In this document: positions 25,323 to 33,409 of the stretch, piece after piece
Position numbering within the stretch: the first letter of the stretch is position 1
Layout of the letters: each line of letters begins with the position of its first letter
Position numbers and translations under genes: made by a program
NCBI RefSeq assembly: GCF_004803815.1
Contig: NZ_CP012544.1
Span: forward strand, 62,001 to 126,000
DNA from: Campylobacter showae
GTDB lineage: Bacteria; Campylobacterota; Campylobacteria; Campylobacterales; Campylobacteraceae
Reading direction: 5' to 3'
Length of the DNA: 64,000 nt
The notes under the pieces: generated by a model
Databases searched by the model: none
What the model saw: only the letters and a program-made list of their open reading frames with translations
Told to the model about the DNA's origin: nothing

Positions 25323-26075
25323 ATGGTTTCAAAACTACTAAAAATTTTGGCTCTGAGTGCGTTTTTGACGCTAAATTTAAACGCCAAAACCATAAAAGAG
25401 GGCGTTTTAACGATCGCTACGGAAGGCACCTATGCGCCGTTTTCATACTACGACGATAAAAACGAACTAAAGGGCTACGACGTCGATATCGCCCGCGAAG
25501 TCGCTAAGAAGCTAAATTTAAAGATCGAGTTTTTAACCGCTCCGTGGGATGCGATGCTTGCGGCATTTGATGCGGGCAAGGCCGATGCGGTATTTAATCA
25601 AGTAAGCGTTACTGACGAACGCAAGAAAAAATACGACTATGCACAGCCCTATACGGTCGTACATGGCGCTATCATCACGCATAAAGATAACAACGATATC
25701 AAAAGCTTTGATGATATAAAAGGCAAGAAAAATGCAGACTCCGCTACCAGCAACTGGGCGAAGGTGGCCGCTAGCTACGGAGCGCAAAACGTCACGGTCG
25801 ATAGCTTTAGCAAGAGCATGGAGCTTCTCGTTAGCAAGCGCGTAGATACCGTCGTGCGCGATAATATCGTATTTTACGACTTCATCAAACAGCGCCCGGG
25901 CGCTCCGGTTAAGATAGCCGCCGAGGGAAGCGATACCGACTATACCGCGCCTATCGTGCAAAAGGGCAATACGGAGCTTGCGGAGCAGATCAGCAAAGCG
26001 ATAGAGGAGCTAAAAAACGAAGGCAAGCTGGCTGAAATTTCGATCAGGTATTTCGGCAAAGATGTCTCGCGGTAG
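25323..26075 (+). CDS. Amino-acid ABC transporter binding protein, paralog 2
   Basis: A 250-residue protein similar along its whole length to the preceding gene (GTYAPFSYYDDKNELKGYD, PWDAMLAAFDAGKADAVFN, SATSNWAKVAASYGAQ). It clearly arose by tandem duplication. The ligand loop differs: DTVVRDNIVFYDF here against DATINDSVTFYDY in paralog 1, so the two may prefer different sulfur amino acids or affinities (inference). The signal peptide is MVSKLLKILALSAFLTLNLN. The stop codon TAG directly abuts the permease ATG (26076). Confidence 0.85.
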   Translation: MVSKLLKILALSAFLTLNLNAKTIKEGVLTIATEGTYAPFSYYDDKNELKGYDVDIAREVAKKLNLKIEFLTAPWDAMLAAFDAGKADAVFNQVSVTDERKKKYDYAQPYTVVHGAIITHKDNNDIKSFDDIKGKKNADSATSNWAKVAASYGAQNVTVDSFSKSMELLVSKRVDTVVRDNIVFYDFIKQRPGAPVKIAAEGSDTDYTAPIVQKGNTELAEQISKAIEELKNEGKLAEISIRYFGKDVSR

Positions 26076-26750
26076 ATGGCGATGAATGAATTTGACCGTA
26101 TAAGCGAGCTTTTGTTAAGCTCGCTACAACCTATGGCGCTAGCGATGATAAAGGTGACGCTGCCTCTTACGGCGATCTCCTTTTCACTCGGGCTTCTTAT
26201 CGCGATACTAACGGCGATCGCGCGCATAGCAAATATCAAAATTTTAAAGCAACTTAGCGAGTTTTATATCTGGATATTTCGCGGCACGCCGCTTTTGGTG
26301 CAGCTTTTTATCGTATATTTCGGTCTGCCGATCGTGGGCGTTACGCTCGATGTCTGGAGCGCGGCTATTATCACCTTTAGCCTAAATATCGGCGCCTACG
26401 CTTCCGAGGCCGTCAGAGCGGCCGTACTTTCGGTACCTAAAGGTCAGTGGGAAGCCGCTACGGCGCTTGGGATGAGTTATACGCAAATTTTACGCCGTAT
26501 AATCGCTCCGCAAGCCGCTCGTATCTCGCTGCCTCCGCTTTCAAATATCTTTATCAGCACGCTAAAAGACACCTCGCTCGCGGCTTCCATCACGATGGTC
26601 GATATGTTTATGGTCGCTCAGCGCATCGCCGCTCGCACCTTCGATCCGCTCACGCTTTACGTGCTCGCCGCGCTTTTTTACTTGATAGTATGCACGTTTT
26701 TGACGTTTTTGCAAGCTAAGCTCGAGAAGAGATTTTCAAGGTACGTGTGA
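26076..26750 (+). CDS. Amino-acid ABC transporter permease (HisM/YecS type)
   Basis: A 224-residue inner-membrane protein with about five helices. The family signatures are LSEFYIWIFRGTPLLVQLFI near residue 68, IGAYASEAVRAAVLSVPKGQ near 110, and the EAA-type loop GQWEAATALGMSYTQILRRI near 130. It forms the channel for the two binding proteins upstream. It starts with no gap after the second binding protein and overlaps the ATPase by four bases (ATGA-type junction at 26747). Confidence 0.92.
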   Translation: MAMNEFDRISELLLSSLQPMALAMIKVTLPLTAISFSLGLLIAILTAIARIANIKILKQLSEFYIWIFRGTPLLVQLFIVYFGLPIVGVTLDVWSAAIITFSLNIGAYASEAVRAAVLSVPKGQWEAATALGMSYTQILRRIIAPQAARISLPPLSNIFISTLKDTSLAASITMVDMFMVAQRIAARTFDPLTLYVLAALFYLIVCTFLTFLQAKLEKRFSRYV

Positions 26751-27484
26751 TGATAAAATTTAAAAATTTGACTAAGAAATTCGGCGATAATGTCGTTTTA
26801 AACGGCTTAAATTTAGAATTTAAAGACGGCGAAACGACGGTTATTTTAGGAAGCTCGGGCTCTGGTAAATCAACCCTGCTGCGTTGCATAAATTTACTCG
26901 AGATTCCGGACGGCGGCGAGCTTGAGCTTGGAGGCGATAAGATAAATTTCGCCGGTAAAATTTCGCAAAAAGATATGTTGCCGTTTCGCGAGCACACAGG
27001 GATGGTCTTTCAGAGCTTTAATCTATTTCCACACCTAACGGCTCTACAAAACGTAACCGAAGGCCCCGTGCAGGTGCTTAAAATCCCGAAAGAGCAGGCA
27101 GAAATTGAGGCCCTGGCTCTACTTGAAAAGGTCGGGCTAAAGGGCAAGGAGCACGAGTATCCAAGCAGGCTCTCGGGCGGCCAGTCGCAGCGAGTGGCGA
27201 TAGCGCGAGCGCTTGCGATGAAGCCGTATTTTTTGCTTTTGGACGAGCCTACGAGCGCGCTTGATCCGGAGCTTGAGGCCGAGGTTTTGAAGGTCATCGG
27301 CAGCCTTAGCAAGGAGCGCGACTCGCTCATCATCGTCACGCATAATATGAACTTCGCTCGCAAAGTCGCGGATCGAATTTTATTTTTAGAGCGCGGCAAT
27401 ATCGAATTTGACGGTACGGCGGAGGAATTTTTCAGCAGCGATTCGCCGCGTATAGTCAAATTTATCTCGGCGATGGATTTTTAA
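26747..27484 (+). CDS. Amino-acid ABC transporter ATPase (TcyN/YecC type)
   Basis: A 245-residue ATPase with Walker A GSSGSGKST, Q-loop MVFQSFNLFPHLTAL, signature LSGGQSQRVAIARAL, Walker B LLLDEPTSALD and H-loop VTHNMNFARKVADRIL. This is the polar amino-acid subgroup (HisP/GlnQ/YecC). It energises the permease at 26076 and overlaps it. The PLP enzyme follows after 15 bases with its own AAAGGAAAA, so all five genes form one unit. Confidence 0.93.
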   Translation: MMIKFKNLTKKFGDNVVLNGLNLEFKDGETTVILGSSGSGKSTLLRCINLLEIPDGGELELGGDKINFAGKISQKDMLPFREHTGMVFQSFNLFPHLTALQNVTEGPVQVLKIPKEQAEIEALALLEKVGLKGKEHEYPSRLSGGQSQRVAIARALAMKPYFLLLDEPTSALDPELEAEVLKVIGSLSKERDSLIIVTHNMNFARKVADRILFLERGNIEFDGTAEEFFSSDSPRIVKFISAMDF

Positions 27485-27499
27485 ATTTAAAGGAAAAAA

Positions 27500-28636
27500 A
27501 TGAAAATAGATACGCTAATCGTAAAAGGTATCGAAGCTAAAAACAACCCTCACGGCGCGGTCGTTCCGCCTATTTATCTAGCCACGACGTTTGCGCAAGA
27601 TGGCTTGGACGACTTTCAAAAGTATGCTTATTCTCGTAGCGCAAATCCGACGCGAAATGCATTTGAAGAGCTTTTTGCTAAATTTGAAGACAGCAAATAC
27701 GCCTTTGCTCTAGCTTCGGGCATGGCGGCGACCTCGGCGGTTTTTAATCTGCTAAAAAGCGGCGACAAAGTGCTTTTAAACAGCAATGTTTACGGCGGCA
27801 CTTACCGCTACGCAAACGGTATTTTCGCAAATTTTGGGATCAAATTTGAACTCGTCGACGATCTAAATAAAATCTCTCGTTTGGACGAGGACGTTAAGAT
27901 GATATTTATCGAGACGCCGTCAAATCCGCTGCTGCGAGTAACGGATATCGCGCGACTAGCCGAACTGGCTCGTAAAAACAGCGCGCTTGTCGTCGTCGAT
28001 AATACTTTTTTGACGCCGTACTATCAAAAAGCCCTCAAATTTGGTGCCGATATCGTCGTTTATAGCGCGACGAAATACATCGGTGGGCATGCAGACGTAA
28101 TCGCCGGAGTCGTAACGACCGACAACGATGCGCTAGCCGAGCGTATAGCTTTCATGAAAAATACTCTAGGCGCGACGCTAAGCCCTGCCGATGCTTATAA
28201 TCTAATAAGGGGTCTTAAAACTCTTAGCGTGAGATTTGATAGGCAAAGCGAAAATACTCTAAAAATCATAAAATTTCTAGAAAAAAACTCAGCCGTCAAA
28301 ACCGTACATTATGCAGGCTCGTATTCGCCGGAGGAGAAAAGTATACAAAACTCCCAAGCCAGCGGTATCGGCGCACTCATATCCCTAGAGCTAAACGAAA
28401 AATACGACTATAAAATTTTTGCCAAAAGCTTGGAACTTTTCGATCTAGCCGTGAGCCTTGGCGGCGTTGAGAGCCTGATCTGCCACCCGGCCTCGATGAC
28501 GCACGAGTCCTATTCGCCGCAATTGCAAGCCCAAATCGGCATTACGCAAGGTTTGCTACGCCTTGCCGTCGGTATCGAAAATTCGGATGATTTGATCGCG
28601 GATATAGCTCAGGCGATAAATAAGGCTAAAATTTAA
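27500..28636 (+). CDS. PLP-dependent trans-sulfuration enzyme (cystathionine beta-lyase / gamma-synthase / gamma-lyase family)
   Basis: A 378-residue Cys/Met-metabolism PLP enzyme. Signatures are YSRSANPTRNAFEELFAKFE near residue 45, the PLP-stacking region LNSNVYGGTYRYANGIF near 93, ETPSNPLLRVTDI near 137, and the PLP lysine Lys192 in YSATKYIGGHADVIAGVV. The C-terminal SLGGVESLICHPASMTHESY is also typical. Members link cysteine and homocysteine through cystathionine; lyases and synthases are too alike to separate by eye. As the last gene of a cysteine-type uptake operon, it could convert imported cysteine toward homocysteine for MetE or degrade it. Confidence 0.88.
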   Translation: MKIDTLIVKGIEAKNNPHGAVVPPIYLATTFAQDGLDDFQKYAYSRSANPTRNAFEELFAKFEDSKYAFALASGMAATSAVFNLLKSGDKVLLNSNVYGGTYRYANGIFANFGIKFELVDDLNKISRLDEDVKMIFIETPSNPLLRVTDIARLAELARKNSALVVVDNTFLTPYYQKALKFGADIVVYSATKYIGGHADVIAGVVTTDNDALAERIAFMKNTLGATLSPADAYNLIRGLKTLSVRFDRQSENTLKIIKFLEKNSAVKTVHYAGSYSPEEKSIQNSQASGIGALISLELNEKYDYKIFAKSLELFDLAVSLGGVESLICHPASMTHESYSPQLQAQIGITQGLLRLAVGIENSDDLIADIAQAINKAKI

Positions 28637-28790
28637 CTTTGCTTGCCGTCTTGGCGCCCTTTATCGCTCGGGCTAAATTTATCAAATTTAGCCTTGGCTA
28701 GGCGGGCAAAATGGGTGCGCCTAGTTTGCTAAAGCGGCACCCGGCGCCAAGGCGGACGAATTTATAAATTGTCGGCAAATCAGTCCGTGG

Positions 28791-29795
28791 CTATTTTGCT
28801 TTAAACAAACTAGCAAAAATCCCGATGCCTAAAACGGCCAAAATGACCCACAAGCTAGCCTGCGCCGAAATCTCGAATCCGTTATGAAAGATATGTGCCG
28901 ACGCGTTTAGGGCGAGCTTTGCCGCGATAAAAAATAAAAGTACTATAACGGCTTTTTCTAAATACGCCAAGTAGTCTTTTAGCGCTTCTAGTACGAAGTA
29001 AAGCGTTCTAAGCCCCAAGATCGCAAAAATCATCGCCGAATAAACGATAAGCGGATCTTTACTAACGGCGATGACGGCCGGAACGCTATCAAAAGCAAAC
29101 ATAACATCGCTAAGCTCTATAACGCAAAGACACAAAAATAGCGGCGTAGCTATCCATTTGGCGTTTAGTTTGGAAATTTGATTTTGCAGTTTTGCCTTTT
29201 CGTCTGCTGAAATTTGAGTCGAAATCTCGTTATTTTTTACAAAAAAGCTATGCCCTAGAAGACGCGGAAAAACAGGGAAAAATCTATAAACCGCCCTGTA
29301 AGCTAGGTGATTTGAATAATCCTCCATCTCCTCTTCATCATCATCCTTTTTCATCATCATTACCGCGCTATAAGCTACCATGGCAGCAAAAACAAACTCC
29401 ATCCACGGAGAAATCCCAAGTAGACTCGTTCCGACGGCTACAAAGACGAGTCTAAATATAACTGCGCCTATAATGCCGAAATACAGCACTCTATGACGGT
29501 AAATTTCAGGAATCTTGAACCAAGAAAATATTGCCATCATAACAAATAAATTATCTACGGATAACGATTTTTCTAAAATATACCCTGCAAAATATAGGCT
29601 CATCGTTTCGCTTCCGCGCGCAAAATACAGATATCCGCCAAAGGCTACGGAAACGACTATCCAAAAAATAGACCAAAGTGTGGCTTGTTTGAGCGAGATT
29701 TTTTCGTCTTTTTTGTGCGCAAAAAAGTCTATCGCAAATGCCGCCACGGCAAATATGATAAAAACGATCATTGTTTGAAATTCTAAACTATCCAA
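28791..29795 (-). CDS. terC: TerC-family integral membrane protein
   Basis: A 334-residue protein with about nine helices. TerC/Alx signatures include FAGYILEKSLSVDNLFVMMA near residue 70, KIPEIYRHRVLYFGIIGAVI, and LCVIELSDVMFAFDSVPAVI near 220 with acidic residues inside helices that suit metal transport. The family is linked to tellurite resistance and to Mn2+ efflux during membrane protein loading. It is last in a three-gene minus-strand cluster with two TerD-domain genes. Confidence 0.92.
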   Translation of the reverse strand: MDSLEFQTMIVFIIFAVAAFAIDFFAHKKDEKISLKQATLWSIFWIVVSVAFGGYLYFARGSETMSLYFAGYILEKSLSVDNLFVMMAIFSWFKIPEIYRHRVLYFGIIGAVIFRLVFVAVGTSLLGISPWMEFVFAAMVAYSAVMMMKKDDDEEEMEDYSNHLAYRAVYRFFPVFPRLLGHSFFVKNNEISTQISADEKAKLQNQISKLNAKWIATPLFLCLCVIELSDVMFAFDSVPAVIAVSKDPLIVYSAMIFAILGLRTLYFVLEALKDYLAYLEKAVIVLLFFIAAKLALNASAHIFHNGFEISAQASLWVILAVLGIGIFASLFKAK

Positions 29796-29804
29796 AAATT
29801 CTCC

Positions 29805-30623
29805 TTAATACCCGCAACTTTGCTCGGGAAGCCCTCTTTGGCGGTTTAGCTCTTGCGCCGCTTTGCATGCCGAGTATGATTGCTTGCCGGCGCAATTTGC
29901 GTTAAACCAGTCTATGAGCTGCGAATGCATACGGACGTTTTGATTGTATAAATTTACCTCTTCGCTTGAATACCGATTTACGAAAGTAGAATTTAACGCT
30001 CTTTCTATCGCAAGCGCTTTGTTGTAAATTTTTACGCACTCTTGCATCATTTCATCGCTTATTACAGGTGCGTTGCCGTAAGTTTGCGCCGAGGGCGGGA
30101 TCTCGTAACCGCCCTCTATCTCAAATGCGCCTAAAATCATCGCAACCTTATATGCAAATGCGCTATATCGTACGATATTATACGACGCAAAGACTTTATT
30201 TACGCGCGTGGGCGTACCTTCGTAAAGTCTAATGCTAGCAAACGGAATTTTATCAAAGTCGATTTGATTATAAGAATTTAGCACGAAAAATATCTGCTCT
30301 ACGTTTGAGTTTAAACGGCTAAGATCGACGCTGATTATTTCGTTATCCAGTCCGTCGTCGCCCCCTACGTCTCCGACCAAGTCATCGCCGCTATGAAATA
30401 CGCCCGGGGCTGATTTTTTACCGAAATAAACCACATCGCAAAACTGTTTGTTTGAGTCAAACATAGCAGCGCTTAAGTCTAAATCCACCGGCTTTATCTT
30501 ATCTCTAAAAAATCCCTTTTCGGTTATGGCGCCCCAGTTCGCTCCTACGCAAAAGCTGTGCAGATGCCCGCCGTCGTCTTTGGCGAGCGATATTTTTTGT
30601 CCTTTGACCAAATTTATCGCCAT
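29805..30623 (-). CDS. TerD-domain protein with extra C-terminal region
   Basis: A 272-residue protein. The first 180 residues are a TerD (stress protein) domain: INLVKGQKISLAKDDGGHLH, VDLDLSAAMFDSNKQFCD, a Gly/Asp calcium-type loop DDLVGDVGGDDGLDNE and YNIVRYSAFAYKVAMILGAF. The last 90 residues are helical with three Cys and no recognised family. It starts nine bases after terD and ends nine bases before terC, so the three are one operon. The domain is known in tellurite and stress response systems; its exact role is unsettled. Confidence 0.85.
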   Translation of the reverse strand: MAINLVKGQKISLAKDDGGHLHSFCVGANWGAITEKGFFRDKIKPVDLDLSAAMFDSNKQFCDVVYFGKKSAPGVFHSGDDLVGDVGGDDGLDNEIISVDLSRLNSNVEQIFFVLNSYNQIDFDKIPFASIRLYEGTPTRVNKVFASYNIVRYSAFAYKVAMILGAFEIEGGYEIPPSAQTYGNAPVISDEMMQECVKIYNKALAIERALNSTFVNRYSSEEVNLYNQNVRMHSQLIDWFNANCAGKQSYSACKAAQELNRQRGLPEQSCGY

Positions 30624-30632
30624 GGCTTGCCC

Positions 30633-31211
30633 CTATACGTCCAGTCCAAACTGCCTGCAAAATCCGACTAGTCCGTCTTTAAAGCCGCTTCCATTAGCTG
30701 CAAAGCGCCACTCGTTATCTTTAAAGTAAATTTTACCGAACGATACTGCGGTTTCGGTAGAAAAATCCTCTTCTAAATCGTATCTGGCTATTTCCTTGCC
30801 GCTTCTTTCATCGACGATTCGCATAAACGAATTTCTTACCATGCCGAAATTTTGCCTTCTAGCGACTGCTTCATGGATGGTGACGACTATGTCGATCTCT
30901 TTGACGCTCGGCGAAATTTTAGCTAGGTCTATTTTTATGGATTCATCGTCGCCTTCGCCTTCGCCCGTGCGGTTATCGCCGGTGTGAACTACCGAGCCGT
31001 CCGCGCTAATTAGATTGTTGTAAAAGACGAAATTCTTATCGTTTTCTACTTTTCCCGAAGCTCCTACTAAAAACGCGCTTGCATCCAGGTCAAATTCCGC
31101 TCCCGTATCGCTAGTATTCGTATCCCAACCAAGTCCTACTAAAATTTTGCTTAGCCCTGGAGCCTCTTTGCTCAAACTAACTCTACCGCCCTTTGATAAA
31201 TTTACCGCCAT
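30633..31211 (-). CDS. terD: TerD-family calcium-binding stress protein
   Basis: A 192-residue single-domain TerD protein: [36 protein letters not shown], the acidic loop [20 protein letters not shown], and [20 protein letters not shown]. It is the first gene of the ter cluster. AAGGAGGCCAAA precedes the start. Its promoter region carries the TATCCTATAGGATA palindrome (31234-31247) shared with the divergent XRE regulator. Confidence 0.93.
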   Translation of the reverse strand: MAVNLSKGGRVSLSKEAPGLSKILVGLGWDTNTSDTGAEFDLDASAFLVGASGKVENDKNFVFYNNLISADGSVVHTGDNRTGEGEGDDESIKIDLAKISPSVKEIDIVVTIHEAVARRQNFGMVRNSFMRIVDERSGKEIARYDLEEDFSTETAVSFGKIYFKDNEWRFAANGSGFKDGLVGFCRQFGLDV

Positions 31212-31233
31212 TTTGGCCTCCTTGAAAATTATT

Positions 31234-31247
31234 TATCCTATAGGATA
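31234..31247. promoter_or_regulatory. Operator 1 of the ter/XRE intergenic region
   Basis: TATCCTATAGGATA is a perfect 14-base palindrome 23 bases upstream of the terD start. A second copy with 12 of 14 matches lies at 31289-31302. The pair is the likely binding site of the XRE protein encoded next to it (inference). Confidence 0.6.
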
Positions 31248-31288
31248 TAGATTTGTAGATTTTATCTAAATAAAGTTTAAGTTTAACT

Positions 31289-31302
31289 TTACCTATAGGA
31301 TA
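31289..31302. promoter_or_regulatory. Operator 2, overlapping the regulator's ribosome binding site
   Basis: TTACCTATAGGATA shares the CCTATAGG core with operator 1. Its AGGAT doubles as the Shine-Dalgarno of the XRE gene starting at 31309, so protein bound here should block the regulator's own expression. Confidence 0.55.
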
Positions 31303-31308
31303 AAAATA

Positions 31309-31563
31309 ATGGGCGAAAATTTAGCTTTTTTTGGCGCCGACGAGATACGAAATTTTTATCTGCAAATTTCTACAAACGTCCGCAAGTTGCGTGAAAATAA
31401 AGGCATTAGTCAGCTCGATATGGCTTTAAGCATGGATATAAAATCGGTCGCATTTTATTCAAACTGCGAGAGTTGCCGATATGATAAGCATTTTAACCTT
31501 GAGCACATTTATAAAATTTCAAAAATTTTAAATGTAGAGGTCGGAGAGATTTTTAAATTTTAG
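31309..31563 (+). CDS. XRE-family (Cro/C1-type HTH) regulator, divergent from terD
   Basis: An 84-residue protein that is almost wholly a helix-turn-helix domain: NVRKLRENKGISQLDMALSM, followed by the recognition region IKSVAFYSNCESCRYDKHFN and HIYKISKILNVEVGEIFKF at the end. The CESC pair in the recognition region is unusual for the family and could respond to metal or oxidants (inference). It is transcribed away from the ter cluster with a shared 97-base intergenic region holding two CCTATAGG palindromes, so it probably represses both itself and ter. Confidence 0.82.
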   Translation: MGENLAFFGADEIRNFYLQISTNVRKLRENKGISQLDMALSMDIKSVAFYSNCESCRYDKHFNLEHIYKISKILNVEVGEIFKF

Positions 31564-31752
31564 CGATTTAATTTTGGATTATTGTCTTTTATGTGGCCAA
31601 GGTCTAAATTTGATCGAATAAAATCAAAATTAGGCGCCAATTTTATACGCCTAATTTGCAAGATATAATTCAAAAAATATAAGAATAAATTTAACTTCTC
31701 GATCCCGAGACAAAGCAGGTTCGCTCCGCCTCGGAACGCATATTTATCGCGG

Positions 31753-32187
31753 TTAAAACGGCTTATACACCATCATCCAGATGATGATGACCATCGCGAT
31801 AGTCGGCACTTCGTTGTAAGCGCGAAAGAACATACCGCTTTTTTTACAGCGTTTCTCGCGTAGCTGCACCATGTAGCGGCCAAGATCCAGATGAAACGCC
31901 GCGAGGATAACGACGACTGTGAGCTTGACGTGCATGTAGCCGCTACGCAAAAGCTCAGGCATCGCGACGATGATCAAAATGCCCGTCAAGAACGTGCCGA
32001 TAAGCGCGACCCAGCCGATGTAGTGGTACATCTTGTACTCCTGCACCTCGACGACGCGCACGAAGTCCGGCTTGTCCATATTCTCCGCGTGGTAGACGTA
32101 GAGGCGCGGCTGATAGAACAAAAACGCCATCCACGAGATGAAGCACAAGTAGTGGAAATACTTGATGAGGTTGTAATACTCTGCCAT
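31753..32187 (-). CDS. hemJ: HemJ-type protoporphyrinogen IX oxidase
   Basis: A 144-residue membrane protein with four helices. HemJ/UPF0093 text: KYFHYLCFISWMAFLFYQPR with the first-helix His, YKMYHYIGWVALIGTFLTGI, YMHVKLTVVVILAAFHLDLG, and EVPTIAMVIIIWMMVYKPF at the end. The family oxidises protoporphyrinogen IX in haem synthesis in bacteria lacking HemG and HemY. AAAGGAGAAAAA precedes ATG. A repeat element lies upstream. CopD-like annotation would be the alternative. Confidence 0.88.
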   Translation of the reverse strand: MAEYYNLIKYFHYLCFISWMAFLFYQPRLYVYHAENMDKPDFVRVVEVQEYKMYHYIGWVALIGTFLTGILIIVAMPELLRSGYMHVKLTVVVILAAFHLDLGRYMVQLREKRCKKSGMFFRAYNEVPTIAMVIIIWMMVYKPF

Positions 32188-32211
32188 TTTTTCTCCTTTT
32201 GATTTTTATTT

Positions 32212-32475
32212 TAGCGGCTTGTCTTTTTGCCCTATACTTCGCTTTGCTTCCCTTGCGGTCGCAACTGCAAGCAGAGGCTTTAAAATTTGGCTCGGTCATT
32301 ACCGACCAGGTAACTCCCGTCACCAAATTTAAAAGCGCCTCGTCTAGAACTTCTTGAAAAGCTACGAGCGCAGCGAAGTAGAAAAATCCTACGCCTTATC
32401 TTTTTTCTATTCAAATTTGAAGTCAAATTTACAAATTTGATTCACCGAGACCCGCATCTTGAAAATGCCAAATTT
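32212..32475 (+). repeat. Palindromic repeat element 3, copy b, with nested stems
   Basis: It opens AGCGGCTTGTCTTTTTG like the copy at 22328, and the tail CCTACGCCTTATCTTTT near 32388 matches that copy's tail. An inverted pair TACTTCGCT/AGCGAAGTA brackets the centre. Inside, TTTAAAATTTGG mirrors CCAAATTTAAAA around a CGGT/ACCG stem near 32295. The end ACCGAGACCCGCATCTTGAA resembles 45199-45220. No ORF here has a binding site. Confidence 0.5.
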
Positions 32476-32526
32476 GACCATTTGTGAGTAGAAAATCGAT
32501 CAAATTCTCGTAAATTTAACCGAGCC

Positions 32527-32889
32527 TCACCCTAGCAAAATTTCTTTTCTAGCTTCAAATTCCTCTTTGCTTATCGCGCCGCTCTCGTACAGCTCGTAGA
32601 GGCGTCTAAGCCGCTCCTCGAGGTCTTGCGCGCGCAGCTTATCCTTTAGCGCTTCTTTTTTCTGATTTTTCTCGACGGCCGCGCCGGTTAAGCGCAGATC
32701 AAAGAGCCACCACGCGCCCCAAAGCGCCCAAAATACGTAACCTACGATCGCCCAAGCTAGGCTATATCCGATGAAAAACAGCGCCATCATCGCAAAGCCG
32801 CTCACGAATTTGCCCAGATAAAATCTATGCCCGCCAAACCAGCCCGTAAGCAGCCAAAGCGCGTAGGCTATATAAACGTTATCGCCCAT
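32527..32889 (-). CDS. TM2-domain protein with SHOCT tail
   Basis: A 120-residue protein with a TM2 domain of two helices (YALWLLTGWFGGHRFYLGKF with the GGHRFYLGK signature, then VGYVFWALWGAWWLFDL), a charged linker, and a C-terminal SHOCT motif (LYELYESGAISKEEFEARK). SHOCT motifs occur in oligomerising bacterial proteins. Its start overlaps the end of lspA by 11 bases, so it is co-translated with it. Function unknown. Confidence 0.82.
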   Translation of the reverse strand: MGDNVYIAYALWLLTGWFGGHRFYLGKFVSGFAMMALFFIGYSLAWAIVGYVFWALWGAWWLFDLRLTGAAVEKNQKKEALKDKLRAQDLEERLRRLYELYESGAISKEEFEARKEILLG

Positions 32890-33409
32890 TTTTAGCCCCT
32901 TTTCGTCCCGCGGCGAAGCTCTGCCAGAGTATGAGTACGACTCCGACGTCGATCATGACGTCTGCGAGGTTAAAGATTGCAAACTCAAACCATTTGTGCC
33001 AGTAGACGTAGTCCACGACGCCGCCGTGAACGAAGCGGTCGAGCAAATTTGAACTACCCGCGCCCAGGATTATACCCGCTCCTAGCGCGTGCTCCTCTAA
33101 AATTTCCTTTTTTTCGCTATCTTGGGTCAAATTTGGCTCCGTTTTCGCCGCAGTCCGCGCGTCAAATTTGCGCTTAAGCCGCCAAAGCAGATAACCGCAA
33201 ACGCCTGCGATCAGCGCTAGCTGGATAAATTTGAGCCACTGCCCAAGAAACGCAAACATCGAAAACGCCACGCCGCGGTTGTATGCAAGCACTAGCGAAA
33301 AGTACTCGCCCTGCCACGAAAAACCGCCCAAAAATATCTGCTTGACCGCCTGATCTAGCGCAAAAACGACGAAAAACGCCGCAAAAAAAACGCCTAAAAT
33401 TTTAGCCAT
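32879..33409 (-). CDS. lspA: Lipoprotein signal peptidase (signal peptidase II)
   Basis: A 176-residue inner-membrane aspartyl protease that cleaves lipoprotein signal peptides at the lipobox Cys. Four helices and both catalytic regions are present: [20 protein letters not shown] and [14 protein letters not shown], each with its Asp. [20 protein letters not shown] is the conserved loop. A polar insert between helices 2 and 3 (residues about 78-105) is longer than usual. It overlaps glmM by eight bases. Confidence 0.95.
   Translation of the reverse strand: MAKILGVFFAAFFVVFALDQAVKQIFLGGFSWQGEYFSLVLAYNRGVAFSMFAFLGQWLKFIQLALIAGVCGYLLWRLKRKFDARTAAKTEPNLTQDSEKKEILEEHALGAGIILGAGSSNLLDRFVHGGVVDYVYWHKWFEFAIFNLADVMIDVGVVLILWQSFAAGRKGAKNGR

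Noticed and set aside
24523-26075. The two binding-protein genes as a single gene split by a frameshift
   Set aside because: Each has its own signal peptide, binding site and full-length domain, so they are tandem paralogs.
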